Part shown: positions 17,421 to 25,788 of the stretch, piece after piece
Layout: the number at the start of each line of letters is the position of its first letter
How positions within the stretch are numbered: position 1 is the first letter of the stretch
From: a virus
IMG/VR virus record: IMGVR_UViG_3300030117_006907
Location: 1 to 36,628 of that record
Direction: 5' to 3' (one strand)
DNA: 36,628 bases
Position numbers and translations under genes: made by a program
The notes under the pieces: model-generated
Told to the model about the DNA's origin: nothing
Database searches by the model: none
Seen by the model: only the letters and a program-made list of their open reading frames with translations

Positions 17421-18806
17421 TCATGCACCTCGGAACGACTCGTCTGCAAGTCGGTGTACCTCATCCCAACTCATGTGGGCGAGGTCCTCGGTGGATGGAA
17501 TGGTTACAGTGCTTCGGGACTGTGACTTTGCAATCATAGTGCTTTCCGAAGAAATGTTGTCAATGCGCTCACCGAGTGCTTCGATAGCCTTGGTGATTTC
17601 TGCAAGTGGGCCGCGAGCATCGAATTGCTGCTGCTCTTGCTTCTGAATTGCTTGCTGAACTTCGTTCTCGTAGCGAGTGGCGAATTGTTGTTCAAGAGTG
17701 CCACGGAACTGCTGTTCTTCTGCGGCGGCCTTGTAAACTTCGTATGCGGCCTCAATGTCTGCATCAGATACCGTGTCAGCGGTCAAGTAACCCTTCTTTA
17801 CAGGTCCCAAAGCACCTGCTGGTTGCTTGCCACCACTTGCGGAAACTGCATTTGCAGCGCCTGTGGATGGTGAACCGGATTCTTGTCCACGGCCACGAAC
17901 TTGACCAGCGAAGTAGTCAGCACCATCAACAGCATCAGGGTTGTCGAAACCGCCGAGTTGTGCCTTGTTCAAGTCATCAAAGTGCTGTCGTGCTGCACCT
18001 GTGTCAACACCTGCACTCTTGAGAGTGTCTTCCATCCATGAAAGGTATTCAGCAGTAATAACATCACTGTATTCGTCACCCTTTTCCATGTTGTACATCT
18101 TCTCTTCTTTGTCATCATCTTCGTCTTTCTTTTCATCTTTTTCTTCAGACATAGGTTTGTCCTCCTTCTTGTCTTCCATGTGTTCACGAAGTTGAGGTGG
18201 CATACCCTTCTCCATTGAGTCGAGTCGTCCTTCAAGTCGTGTCAATACGTCGTTCATTTGTTCCATTACGTTATCATCTGTCATAGTGGTGTCCTCCTTC
18301 AATATACGAAAGGATGCTTCGGGATTAATCCCTTTTTCACAAATTGTAATTTCGTGAAGTTCAAGTTTACTGATTTCTTGGTAGTCGCCGTGTTCTCTGT
18401 CACTCTTGCGCATTCTCTTGAATGCTTGACCACCGATTGAGAAACCGGTAAGGTTACCTGCACGAATTTCTGAAGCCACTTCACGTGCCTTCTCAATATC
18501 GTTGCGTAGTTTGACAACAACAAACATACCTGTGTCATCCACTTCGGATTTCCACATACGTCCATCATTGTCTGTATAGGTGGGGATAACAGTCCCAACC
18601 TGAATGTTAGAATGAGCGAGTTGAACATTCGCATGTTCAGGGGCTGCCATGAACTTCTTGAAAGCGTCGTTCAATGCCCCGCGTGTAATAAGGTCGCCCT
18701 GCTTGTCAACCAATTCTACGCTTGCGTAACCCGCTACAACCAAATCGTTCCCGCTCTTCAGCAGGGTCAATTCAGTAGGATTGCGCATTCGCAATTGCCC
18801 AAGCAT
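17421..18806 (-). CDS. HK97-type prohead protease fused to a scaffold-like C-terminal domain (461 aa)
   Basis: The protease matures the prohead. Residues 1-170 show the family order: VAGYASVELVDKQGDLITRG, the catalytic His in VQLAHSNIQVGTV (about H65), Ser in NLTGFSIGGQAF (about S123) and Glu in LELHEITICEKGINPEA (about E152). After residue 175 comes an acidic linker (DEKDEKKDEDDDKEE) and a helical Gln/Ala/Glu-rich region ending in HMSWDEVHRLADESFRGA, which looks like a built-in scaffold. The fused length is about twice that of a protease alone. ATG 18806 is preferred (GGGGGT upstream) over TTG 18815; a later ATG at 18788 is possible. A hairpin covers the start. The last 17 residues share the motif SW[DS][DE]xHxxA with two other products of this cluster. 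Confidence 0.88.
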   Translation of the reverse strand: MLGQLRMRNPTELTLLKSGNDLVVAGYASVELVDKQGDLITRGALNDAFKKFMAAPEHANVQLAHSNIQVGTVIPTYTDNDGRMWKSEVDDTGMFVVVKLRNDIEKAREVASEIRAGNLTGFSIGGQAFKRMRKSDREHGDYQEISKLELHEITICEKGINPEASFRILKEDTTMTDDNVMEQMNDVLTRLEGRLDSMEKGMPPQLREHMEDKKEDKPMSEEKDEKKDEDDDKEEKMYNMEKGDEYSDVITAEYLSWMEDTLKSAGVDTGAARQHFDDLNKAQLGGFDNPDAVDGADYFAGQVRGRGQESGSPSTGAANAVSASGGKQPAGALGPVKKGYLTADTVSDADIEAAYEVYKAAAEEQQFRGTLEQQFATRYENEVQQAIQKQEQQQFDARGPLAEITKAIEALGERIDNISSESTMIAKSQSRSTVTIPSTEDLAHMSWDEVHRLADESFRGA

Positions 18807-18823
18807 GACCCCCAAAGGTCATG
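18804..18823 (-). promoter_or_regulatory. Perfect inverted repeat covering the protease start codon
   Basis: The plus strand has CATGACC, a six-base loop and GGTCATG: a perfect 7-bp stem. In the minus-strand transcript the second arm contains the protease AUG, and the G-rich loop edge overlaps its likely binding site. It could limit initiation until ribosomes from the upstream gene melt it, or bind a protein at DNA level. It holds no U-run and is unlikely to be a terminator. Confidence 0.55.
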
Positions 18824-18841
18824 TCATACTATATGAAGGTA

Positions 18842-18854
18842 GATTATGATAATC
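18842..18854. repeat. 13-base palindrome at the 3' end of the giant gene
   Basis: GATTATGATAATC is a perfect palindrome around a central base and includes the TAA of the 1,953-residue ORF. It is short and AT-rich, so chance is possible. It sits 18 bases from the hairpin at the protease start. Confidence 0.35.
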
Positions 18855-21800
18855 GGACTGTTGGTTGGTCATCCTCAATGTCAAAATCGACGGACTCCCC
18901 CTCATCTGACTCTAATTTTGCATGTGTAAGTCGATGTTTACCTTTTTTGCCAACCGAGGTGGGTTTTTCAGGGTCTTCACCGGGTCTTGGACGCATATCA
19001 TAATCAGGTAATGTTGAATCATCTCTCAATTTTGTAGGCCCACTTGGTGACTCTACGGGTGTTGCCATGTCAATTCCCAATCCTTTTGGTCCTGACCATG
19101 ACATTTTTTCTTTGGCTATTACATCTAATGCTCGCAAAGCAATTTCCAATGCTTTGACCATTCTCGGTTTGAGTAGAATGTTTCTTTCCTTTTGGTCAAG
19201 AATACCGGCTGATTCCCTTTCAATACGCTTAGGGTCAATTTTTTTGGGTACAACATTGACTTCATCATCCTTGTCCATTTTTTCCACATACCCGTTTAAC
19301 ATCAAAGATGCTATAGGACTCCAAAATGGTCGAAGACTTTCTGACAATTGGAATGAGTAGTTGCTCTTTTTCAAATCACCCATTACACATACAGGTTCGT
19401 TGAGATACCATGTGTCATTGAATTTGTTTACCTGATATTCTACAACATCCACGTCATTGAGTAAAATCTTGATTACATTCCCATCATAGTCAATACTGTG
19501 AGGTATGAGTACGGGAGCAAAACTCTTGGTCAACAATGACAATGATTCAGCACTCGCTGGTCCTTCACCTTGTCCTTCTTTGTCAATTGAAGTGAATTGC
19601 ACATTGTAAACATCACGACCACCTCGTGTTTTCTTTGCTACACCTGCTATCACACCTTCAACAATATCACCTTCAGCAAATGGTTTAGCAACGCGGTGTG
19701 CAGTACCCACATCCATGTAATGCTTACCTTTGTATTCAACAGCACGATTCCCAAGCCCTTCGGGTGTAAGAATAGGACCTGCACCTAATTGATATGTGAA
19801 TGGGCCTTTACCACGCTTGTCAAGAATAATGAAGTTCAATGTTTTACCTTCACGTAGAATCAACCACTTAGGATGACGCTTTTCTCCTTTCATGTATGTA
19901 GATTGGGCGTCACGAAGTAACACATATCCGTCACCTTTCAACTCATTAGCCGCTGTCTCCAACCCTTCTCTATCAGTTACACGTGTATTGAATGGACCGG
20001 GTATGGCAATTCCATCATAACTTTCTAACTGCCCACGGAGTATTTTCAATCGCTCGTTTGTTTTCATATCGGTGGTGTCAGTACCATCATACGATAATAT
20101 GTCAATGATATTGAATTCTTCATCATTAAGAATACCATCGACAATGTAATTTTTGTCACTTAACTTAGACGCAGCATCTCGTATCTTCTTTGGTACACCG
20201 CTCTTCTTACCATTTTCATCAAGGAACAATACATCATCATCTTTGACCAAAAGCAATCGCTTTCCTTCATACCATGTAGATACGACCCACGAATCACTGA
20301 AACCTCTGAACTCTTTCAAATCATCAAGTGAAAAGATACGATGCATAGGTCGAATCAAAGGAATCCAATCTTCCTTACTTGCTTTCATCAACATTACATC
20401 AGGATTCAACAAACCTTCTAAAAATTCTGTCATCTCACCTGTAGAAATACTCATTGGGTCTTCGGATTGCATACCCTGATAACCCACATCACGATATTGT
20501 TGACTTTGTTGTGGTGTGACACCGGGTTGGTCCATTACAGAATTTACAATTTCCTTACCATGTAAATCGTGTAGTGCATCTAAAGGCACAGAATGTAAAG
20601 GTGTGGGATTTACCTTATCACCAAATATCGGGTTACCGTCTACATCAAACTCAAAACCAAATGTTGGATTGGCTTCATATCCAAAGTCCATCCTACCTGC
20701 ATCGAACAAATCCCACACTGTACTAACGGCTTGAGGTGTGGGCGCAGAGATGGGTCTGTTCTTTCCCCAATCTGCTGTTTGAAGAATTTCTTCTTGTACA
20801 GGTATTTGTTCTACCTCACCTTCAGGTGAAAGCGCATCAGGTGTAAATGCAATCAAACTATCAAGATGATTTTTTGTATCTTTTGTGGGCCTCTTTAGAG
20901 ATGTAGATTTTAGTTGACCTCGCCCATGCACATCGGATGTAAATGTCATTAACCCGTGATTAGCCATATTTTCTCCAAACATTCCTTGATTCAAATACCG
21001 CATAATGCCACGAGGTAGTGAGTGAATCTCGTGTTTTTTCCAATTCGACACTCTACTTCCCGGTGTTGAGAATTGACTTGAAACAGACTTTTGCCCCTCA
21101 TCAAGTAAATTATGATAATCAGATTCATGATAATCAGTTGTATCAAAACCAGCAATTGAATCTGTATTACCGGATGTAATCATAGAATTCAAACTTGAAA
21201 CATGAAGTGGTATGTTCATGGCATTGGATTGGTCTATGACTTGACGCACATGTTCTTTATGTTCAGGTGTAGAAGATAATCCTAAAGCCTTTAATGCCTG
21301 ACTTACACTCATATTTCCATCAATCATTGTACCGTGGTCTTTGAGATAGTTTGCAATATCAGCATGATGTTTACCCTCACCCAAATCTTTGGTAGGTGAT
21401 TCCGCTACAGTTCTTGATACTTTGTAACCATAGTTGGTTTGCCCATGAGCGTTGTGTGGTGCTGAAAGTAACCAACGATTTGCCATGCGCATAAGTTGTG
21501 AGGAATTGTGTAAAAACTTCATTTTATTTTCAGGGTCGAACGCATCAGGTTGATTTTCTTCTACCATAGGTTTGAGAATTTTTGCAGCACCAATAATGGC
21601 TTCCATATCATTTTTGTAAAGTTCACCCTTTTGCTTGGCTCTTTCTTTCCACCAATTAGATTTCTTTGACGACTTTGGTTGAATGTTACTCGCTTGTTGT
21701 TGAAGTTGGTACAACTCACCTCTCAAATTTTGCATTTGGTCACGTATCATATTGATACCTTCAGGTGTTAATTCATTGTGAATAAATTCATCATCATCGA

Positions 21801-24705
21801 GTAATTGTTCTAATTTCATTAATTCTGTAGCAACCATTTCCTCTTGTCTTGTAGAAGGATAGTGTGAACCCATTCCAAGGATGTTTTGAATACCTTGAAT
21901 TTGTTCTCGCTTGTGCCTTTCAACAGCCTCTTCTTGAGTTTCTGAATCAATCGTTTGTGGGTCAATCACAGCAATATCGCTCATCACCGCATTTAATCGA
22001 GAACGGTCATCACTCGACAGTGCAGAAAAATCACCTTGATTCAAATATTCAGCAATAACTGCTGGATTTCTTGTATTCAATAAACGCGATACAACACCAA
22101 TAGCATACTGTTGGTCCATCTCTTTTTCTGAAGTAATCATATCTTCAGGTTTCACTGTTTTGGCTGATGTTTTTATTGTAGGTGACCAACCCACAAAATC
22201 AAACCATTGTGATGGTACATCACCTGTACTCACAGGTGCGCCTGTTGATTGAAGTGAATTCAAGTCATGAACTTTCTTTTTTTGTGGATTTTCAGGTGGT
22301 AGAATATGTCCCAAAATGGTGGCACGTAAATGTGCATCAACGGCTTGACGTTGTGAAATTTTGTCAGAAGCACCTTCACCATATCCTTCGGGGTTAGAGG
22401 CGAATGTATATTCTGTTATAGGATGACCACCTACAGGTGCATCCATAGAACTACCATGAATTTCTTGTTGTCTTTCTGCATTGGTTCTATTCATTGCCCA
22501 ATTTGTGTATTCAGGCGACCTCGCTGATAGATGGTCTGTGATATTATTTTTGAATGACGAACCTTGGCGTGAAAGAGTGCCGTCGCTATTGTGTACAGCC
22601 CTTGTAACATCATGAGCATTAATATGGTATTCCGGTGGCATTGCAGTAAGCAATTTTTTCCACAAAGTTTTGCCACTTTCAGGGTCCAACTCTTCTCCTA
22701 CATGCATGGGTGCTACGTAAGGTGCTACGTGACCTACAATGTTCATTAGATTTTTATTGACAATCAACCCACCCGCATCATCAATCTCTCCAAATGGTGA
22801 TTTTTTGGTCATGGGGTCCATAAGCATGTGATGAATAAACTCCATGTATGTGGGTAAAGCGCGTCCCACACCCCCCATTTGTGCGAATGGTTTCCACCAA
22901 TAATGCGCGTTACCAATTGTATGTTCACCACTCGGCACTGTCTCAAATAAATCATCATCGTGGTATTTAGGATTGGGACCAAATCTTGCTTTTTTGTGAG
23001 CCAAAGCATTTCGTATATCTTTACCAAGAGCAGCCTGACCTGAATATTGTGTAGCCTCCTTTACCAAATCTTCTAAGTCATCTTTTGGAATAATTGGGTT
23101 TTCCAACTCCCCGTATATTGGATGGTCAGGCATATGTTCACGTGTTTCAGGATGATACCCTGCGAGATAATACAAATCTTCCATCGAAAGATTGTTTCTC
23201 ATTGGGTCAATAACACCGTCAATTGCTCGGTGTTTTTTTACAGCCTCACGTATTTCTTCAATCGAGTGTTTTTCAGGCAACCCCTTCTCTTTCATAGATT
23301 TGGTGTGCATACCAAACCGTGGTAAAATATTGAACTTGTCAGAAATATCATTTCCTTCTTCATCTGTTTTTTCTTCAATTTCAGGATGCAAGTTTAGTTG
23401 TTCAAAAATCATATCCGCAATAGACGAGTTATCATCATATCTTGGCATGTAAGACATTTGATTTAATGCGTGTTGAAGAAAACGATTCTCTCCGCCATGA
23501 AAATCATTCTCATTGCTTTCAGGTCGGTGATGTGCATTCGGCGCATGTACAGAGTGAGAACGCGCCCACCAATTCATTTCAGGTGTTACACGTTCCATAA
23601 AGTTGTAAACGAAACGAGCCATTGGTAATATTGTACCATCGGGTAAAGTGACTTTTTGCGCATCTTGTGATACACTACCTTTCTCCATCATGTGGTCGTA
23701 TACGGCTGTTCTCTCTTCGGGAGAAAGCCATTCAAGACCCATGTTGTAACCAAACCAACCCAATCCATGACCATGATGTACACCTTTACCTTCGTACGAG
23801 GGTTTGTTGGCATCTTCCATTTCTTGGAATACATCTTCGTATGAGAATTCTTTTTCAGGAGGTGCTTCAAATGTAGTGTCATCACTGTCCCATTCATCGG
23901 CTCTTGCTTCAAAATGTTCTTCTCGCAGTTCAGGATTATCGTCGTTTTTCCCATGCCCATTGTCTAATTTCCAACGTTGAAAATCTCTTTCGTACAAATC
24001 GTGATTACTTTGTACTGTTGTCCCATGAAGTGTAAGAGGGCCGCCAAAATTGTAGACACGTTCATTGCTATCTTTGTCTTTCTCACCCATGACAACAGGA
24101 TTATTTTTTGACGCATGATGATTGTGCCACTTCATTTCATTTTCAGCCTGACGTTCCGATACTGATTTTTCAGTAGGTGAGGGTTTCAAATAATAATCTT
24201 TGAGAAGATGCTTCAACATCGTATCGCCCGATACAGCATGACGGCGAAGTAATGGGTGAAAATTTTCGTGAAATGGATGTGTCTTTGCGTAATGATGATT
24301 TGCATTTGAAGTAACATCAGGCCATGCGGCGTGTCTTACACCTTTGTTTGCAGAAGATGTATGTCTATCTACCCACGGGTGGTTAGAAGGTTCGCTACTC
24401 AACCCTTCCATACCATACAGATAAGCAGCAGTTTGTGTCCCACCTTTACCACCAACTTCAGCAGCAGATGCTCCTTCATCTTCTGCTTCTTCTTCGTACC
24501 CTTCATTTTTCCAAATGTAGTAATGCATCAATCTACGTGACATTGTTTTGCAAATTTGAGAAAGTGAATCTTCGGGTGTATAATCAAGATTATCGTAGGC
24601 GAGCAAATATTCTGCTGCACTACGGTCTAAATCATAGCCATCGTCTAATGACTTAAGCAAATCATCTCTTCTTAGAATAAACAGAGATGTGGGGTCGAGT
24701 AACAC
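18844..24705 (-). CDS. Giant His-rich structural-locus protein (1,953 aa) containing an inactive DNA-ligase-like domain
   Basis: GTG 24705 follows GGTGATTTTGT. I recognise no family for the first 1,440 residues, which hold no obvious transmembrane run or signal peptide. They are strikingly His-rich (NHHYAKTHPFHENFHPLLRR, GVHHGHGLGWFGYN, HAPNAHHRPESNENDFHGG) and later helical (QMQNLRGELYQLQQQASNIQ). Residues 1444-1733 match the nucleotidyltransferase plus OB-fold of ATP-dependent DNA ligases, but the key residues are changed. Motif I KxDGxR is WYEGKR, motif III VDGE is VDGI, motif IV EG is DG, and motif V ends in LILR instead of KIK. The domain is therefore probably non-catalytic. Near residue 1868 is KMSWSG, related to the motif in the protease C-terminus. 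The last 80 residues are Pro-rich and acidic. Its place between portal and protease suggests a virion protein, which is inference. Confidence 0.8.
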   Translation of the reverse strand: MLLDPTSLFILRRDDLLKSLDDGYDLDRSAAEYLLAYDNLDYTPEDSLSQICKTMSRRLMHYYIWKNEGYEEEAEDEGASAAEVGGKGGTQTAAYLYGMEGLSSEPSNHPWVDRHTSSANKGVRHAAWPDVTSNANHHYAKTHPFHENFHPLLRRHAVSGDTMLKHLLKDYYLKPSPTEKSVSERQAENEMKWHNHHASKNNPVVMGEKDKDSNERVYNFGGPLTLHGTTVQSNHDLYERDFQRWKLDNGHGKNDDNPELREEHFEARADEWDSDDTTFEAPPEKEFSYEDVFQEMEDANKPSYEGKGVHHGHGLGWFGYNMGLEWLSPEERTAVYDHMMEKGSVSQDAQKVTLPDGTILPMARFVYNFMERVTPEMNWWARSHSVHAPNAHHRPESNENDFHGGENRFLQHALNQMSYMPRYDDNSSIADMIFEQLNLHPEIEEKTDEEGNDISDKFNILPRFGMHTKSMKEKGLPEKHSIEEIREAVKKHRAIDGVIDPMRNNLSMEDLYYLAGYHPETREHMPDHPIYGELENPIIPKDDLEDLVKEATQYSGQAALGKDIRNALAHKKARFGPNPKYHDDDLFETVPSGEHTIGNAHYWWKPFAQMGGVGRALPTYMEFIHHMLMDPMTKKSPFGEIDDAGGLIVNKNLMNIVGHVAPYVAPMHVGEELDPESGKTLWKKLLTAMPPEYHINAHDVTRAVHNSDGTLSRQGSSFKNNITDHLSARSPEYTNWAMNRTNAERQQEIHGSSMDAPVGGHPITEYTFASNPEGYGEGASDKISQRQAVDAHLRATILGHILPPENPQKKKVHDLNSLQSTGAPVSTGDVPSQWFDFVGWSPTIKTSAKTVKPEDMITSEKEMDQQYAIGVVSRLLNTRNPAVIAEYLNQGDFSALSSDDRSRLNAVMSDIAVIDPQTIDSETQEEAVERHKREQIQGIQNILGMGSHYPSTRQEEMVATELMKLEQLLDDDEFIHNELTPEGINMIRDQMQNLRGELYQLQQQASNIQPKSSKKSNWWKERAKQKGELYKNDMEAIIGAAKILKPMVEENQPDAFDPENKMKFLHNSSQLMRMANRWLLSAPHNAHGQTNYGYKVSRTVAESPTKDLGEGKHHADIANYLKDHGTMIDGNMSVSQALKALGLSSTPEHKEHVRQVIDQSNAMNIPLHVSSLNSMITSGNTDSIAGFDTTDYHESDYHNLLDEGQKSVSSQFSTPGSRVSNWKKHEIHSLPRGIMRYLNQGMFGENMANHGLMTFTSDVHGRGQLKSTSLKRPTKDTKNHLDSLIAFTPDALSPEGEVEQIPVQEEILQTADWGKNRPISAPTPQAVSTVWDLFDAGRMDFGYEANPTFGFEFDVDGNPIFGDKVNPTPLHSVPLDALHDLHGKEIVNSVMDQPGVTPQQSQQYRDVGYQGMQSEDPMSISTGEMTEFLEGLLNPDVMLMKASKEDWIPLIRPMHRIFSLDDLKEFRGFSDSWVVSTWYEGKRLLLVKDDDVLFLDENGKKSGVPKKIRDAASKLSDKNYIVDGILNDEEFNIIDILSYDGTDTTDMKTNERLKILRGQLESYDGIAIPGPFNTRVTDREGLETAANELKGDGYVLLRDAQSTYMKGEKRHPKWLILREGKTLNFIILDKRGKGPFTYQLGAGPILTPEGLGNRAVEYKGKHYMDVGTAHRVAKPFAEGDIVEGVIAGVAKKTRGGRDVYNVQFTSIDKEGQGEGPASAESLSLLTKSFAPVLIPHSIDYDGNVIKILLNDVDVVEYQVNKFNDTWYLNEPVCVMGDLKKSNYSFQLSESLRPFWSPIASLMLNGYVEKMDKDDEVNVVPKKIDPKRIERESAGILDQKERNILLKPRMVKALEIALRALDVIAKEKMSWSGPKGLGIDMATPVESPSGPTKLRDDSTLPDYDMRPRPGEDPEKPTSVGKKGKHRLTHAKLESDEGESVDFDIEDDQPTVRLS
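19509..20376 (-). other. Degenerate ATP-dependent DNA ligase-like region (nucleotidyltransferase + OB fold)
   Basis: Within the giant ORF, residues 1444-1733 keep the ligase scaffold in order: STWYEGKRLLL (motif I position, about 1478-1483), NYIVDGIL (III, about 1520-1526), FNIIDILSYDG with NERLKILRGQL (IIIa region, about 1531), GDGYVLLRDAQSTYMKGEKR (IV, about 1591), KWLILREGKTLNFIILDKRG (V, about 1613) and an OB-like AEGDIVEGVIAGV. The nucleotide-accepting Lys is Trp, coded by TGG, and the motif III Glu is Ile. Confidence 0.75.
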
Positions 24706-24718
24706 ACAAAATCACCGC

Positions 24719-24898
24719 TTATGCCAGCGGTCGATAATCAAGACATGCATTCAAATCCATACCTTGATGTAGCCTACAACCACTACGTGTTGTACCTCCA
24801 CATGCACCGCAAATTTGTGGAGCGTGACCCATTTCAGCAGCCTCTCGTCGCTCGGCCATTGGATTGGCTTTGACAACAATTACAGGTTTTTTACTCAC
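24719..24898 (-). CDS. Small Cys-rich zinc-binding protein (59 aa)
   Basis: The basic N-terminus (MSKKPVIVVKANP) is followed by a Cys cluster in QICGACGGTTRSGCRLHQG and NACLDYRP: CxxC, then C and C or H, enough for one zinc site. GTG 24898 is chosen because GAGTGATAAC precedes it; TTG 24910, overlapping the upstream stop as TTGA, is an alternative that adds four residues. It lies 13 bases before the giant gene and right after another Cys-rich gene, so it is probably co-translated with both. The function is unknown. A zinc knuckle that binds nucleic acid or stabilises a virion contact would fit. Confidence 0.65.
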   Translation of the reverse strand: MSKKPVIVVKANPMAERREAAEMGHAPQICGACGGTTRSGCRLHQGMDLNACLDYRPLA

Positions 24899-24906
24899 GT
24901 TATCAC

Positions 24907-25449
24907 TCAATCCAATTTCAAAGGTTTACGTTCACCTGAAGCATCTTCTCTTTCAGCACCTGTACCTTCATGTGGATTTAGTTTACGTCCAAGACCATCC
25001 ATTGATACATTTTCCTTTGCCTTCTTGTTTTTTGGCTTTGGTGCATCTTCAGTTTCAAGTGGTCTTTGGTTAGTAGAAAAGTATTGCGATGCTGTTTGAC
25101 CACCTGTTTCTCTTACGAAATGTGGCACAGAGTCTTTACTCTTTTCAGGTGTGTAACCGGGTTGTGCTTTTTCCATTTTACCATCGCATTGTGCTTTTTG
25201 CTTTTCTGTACATTCGGAGTATTTCTTACCGAAGTTTTTCATGCAATATTTATCCTTTTCAGCCATGTCGGCCTTAGCCATTTTACCACCACAGCCCATT
25301 TTGCACATCCCTGCTTTGTCTAATTTACCACCTTTACAGTGCGGGCAATCTTTACCCTCTACTGCTTTTTCAATTCGACGTTCTATGGCTGCTGCTTTTT
25401 CAAGCAACTTTGTTGCTTCGTAACTGTATTTTTCAAATCGTGGCTTCAC
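24907..25449 (-). CDS. Cys-rich zinc-binding protein of unknown function (180 aa)
   Basis: The likely start is GTG 25449, overlapping the previous stop as GTGA with GGAGATGAT upstream. The N-terminus is helical (YEATKLLEKAAAIERRIEKA). Then come two Cys-rich units: DCPHCKGGKLDKAGMCKMGC, which looks like a short zinc ribbon, and YCMKNFGKKYSECTEKQKAQ followed by another Cys. The C-terminal 80 residues are polar, Lys/Pro/Glu-rich and likely disordered. It belongs to a run of four small genes between the portal and the giant protein. Position suggests a virion or assembly protein. I cannot assign a family. Confidence 0.65.
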   Translation of the reverse strand: MKPRFEKYSYEATKLLEKAAAIERRIEKAVEGKDCPHCKGGKLDKAGMCKMGCGGKMAKADMAEKDKYCMKNFGKKYSECTEKQKAQCDGKMEKAQPGYTPEKSKDSVPHFVRETGGQTASQYFSTNQRPLETEDAPKPKNKKAKENVSMDGLGRKLNPHEGTGAEREDASGERKPLKLD

Positions 25450-25787
25450 TGAATCATCTCCTTGGCTCTTGCTCCTTCGGCCATTTCGTGTATGTCGTCC
25501 CAACTCATAGAGTGGAATTCTTCATTCGATTGTGGAATAGCAAAACCTGTCTCATTTTTCAAAAGAATTGGGTCATCGTTTCGGAATGGGTCGGGTAATA
25601 CATCTTCAGCAAATGGTGTAGCCGTTTTTACAAAACCCGCTTTCTTCAACATGGCTTCAGGATTTGAAAACATAGAGCGAAGGCGTTGGTTTTCCGCTTT
25701 CAAAAGTTGAAGGTCATTGTCCATACCTTCCATCTTGGTAATGAGAGCGTTCATTAAACGCTCGGTTGTGGAAGGCTCTTCAGCCAT
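25446..25787 (-). CDS. Small protein sharing a C-terminal motif with the prohead protease (113 aa)
   Basis: ATG 25787 has AAGGTGAG at ideal spacing and begins two bases after the preceding stop; GTG 25796 is a poorer alternative. Residues 10-50 form a probable coiled coil (LMNALITKMEGMDNDLQLLK then ENQRLRSMF). A Pro-rich segment follows, and the end reads HSMSWDDIHEMAEGARAKEM. This end aligns without gaps to the protease C-terminus MSWDEVHRLADESF, suggesting both bind the same partner or carry the same processing signal. It may be an internal core or scaffold-associated protein. The function is otherwise unknown. Confidence 0.65.
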   Translation of the reverse strand: MAEEPSTTERLMNALITKMEGMDNDLQLLKAENQRLRSMFSNPEAMLKKAGFVKTATPFAEDVLPDPFRNDDPILLKNETGFAIPQSNEEFHSMSWDDIHEMAEGARAKEMIQ

Positions 25788-25788
25788 T

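Noticed and set aside
18842-18854. Transcription terminator after the giant gene
   Set aside because: The palindrome is AT-rich and short, has no U-run, and the protease gene begins within 40 bases.
19509-20376. Annotation as an active ATP-dependent DNA ligase
   Set aside because: The adenylated Lys and motif III Glu are replaced, so activity is unlikely although the fold seems kept.
25450-25503. Longer N-terminus for the Cys-rich 180-residue protein
   Set aside because: It would overlap the previous gene by 58 bases; GTG 25449 has a good binding site and a GTGA junction.
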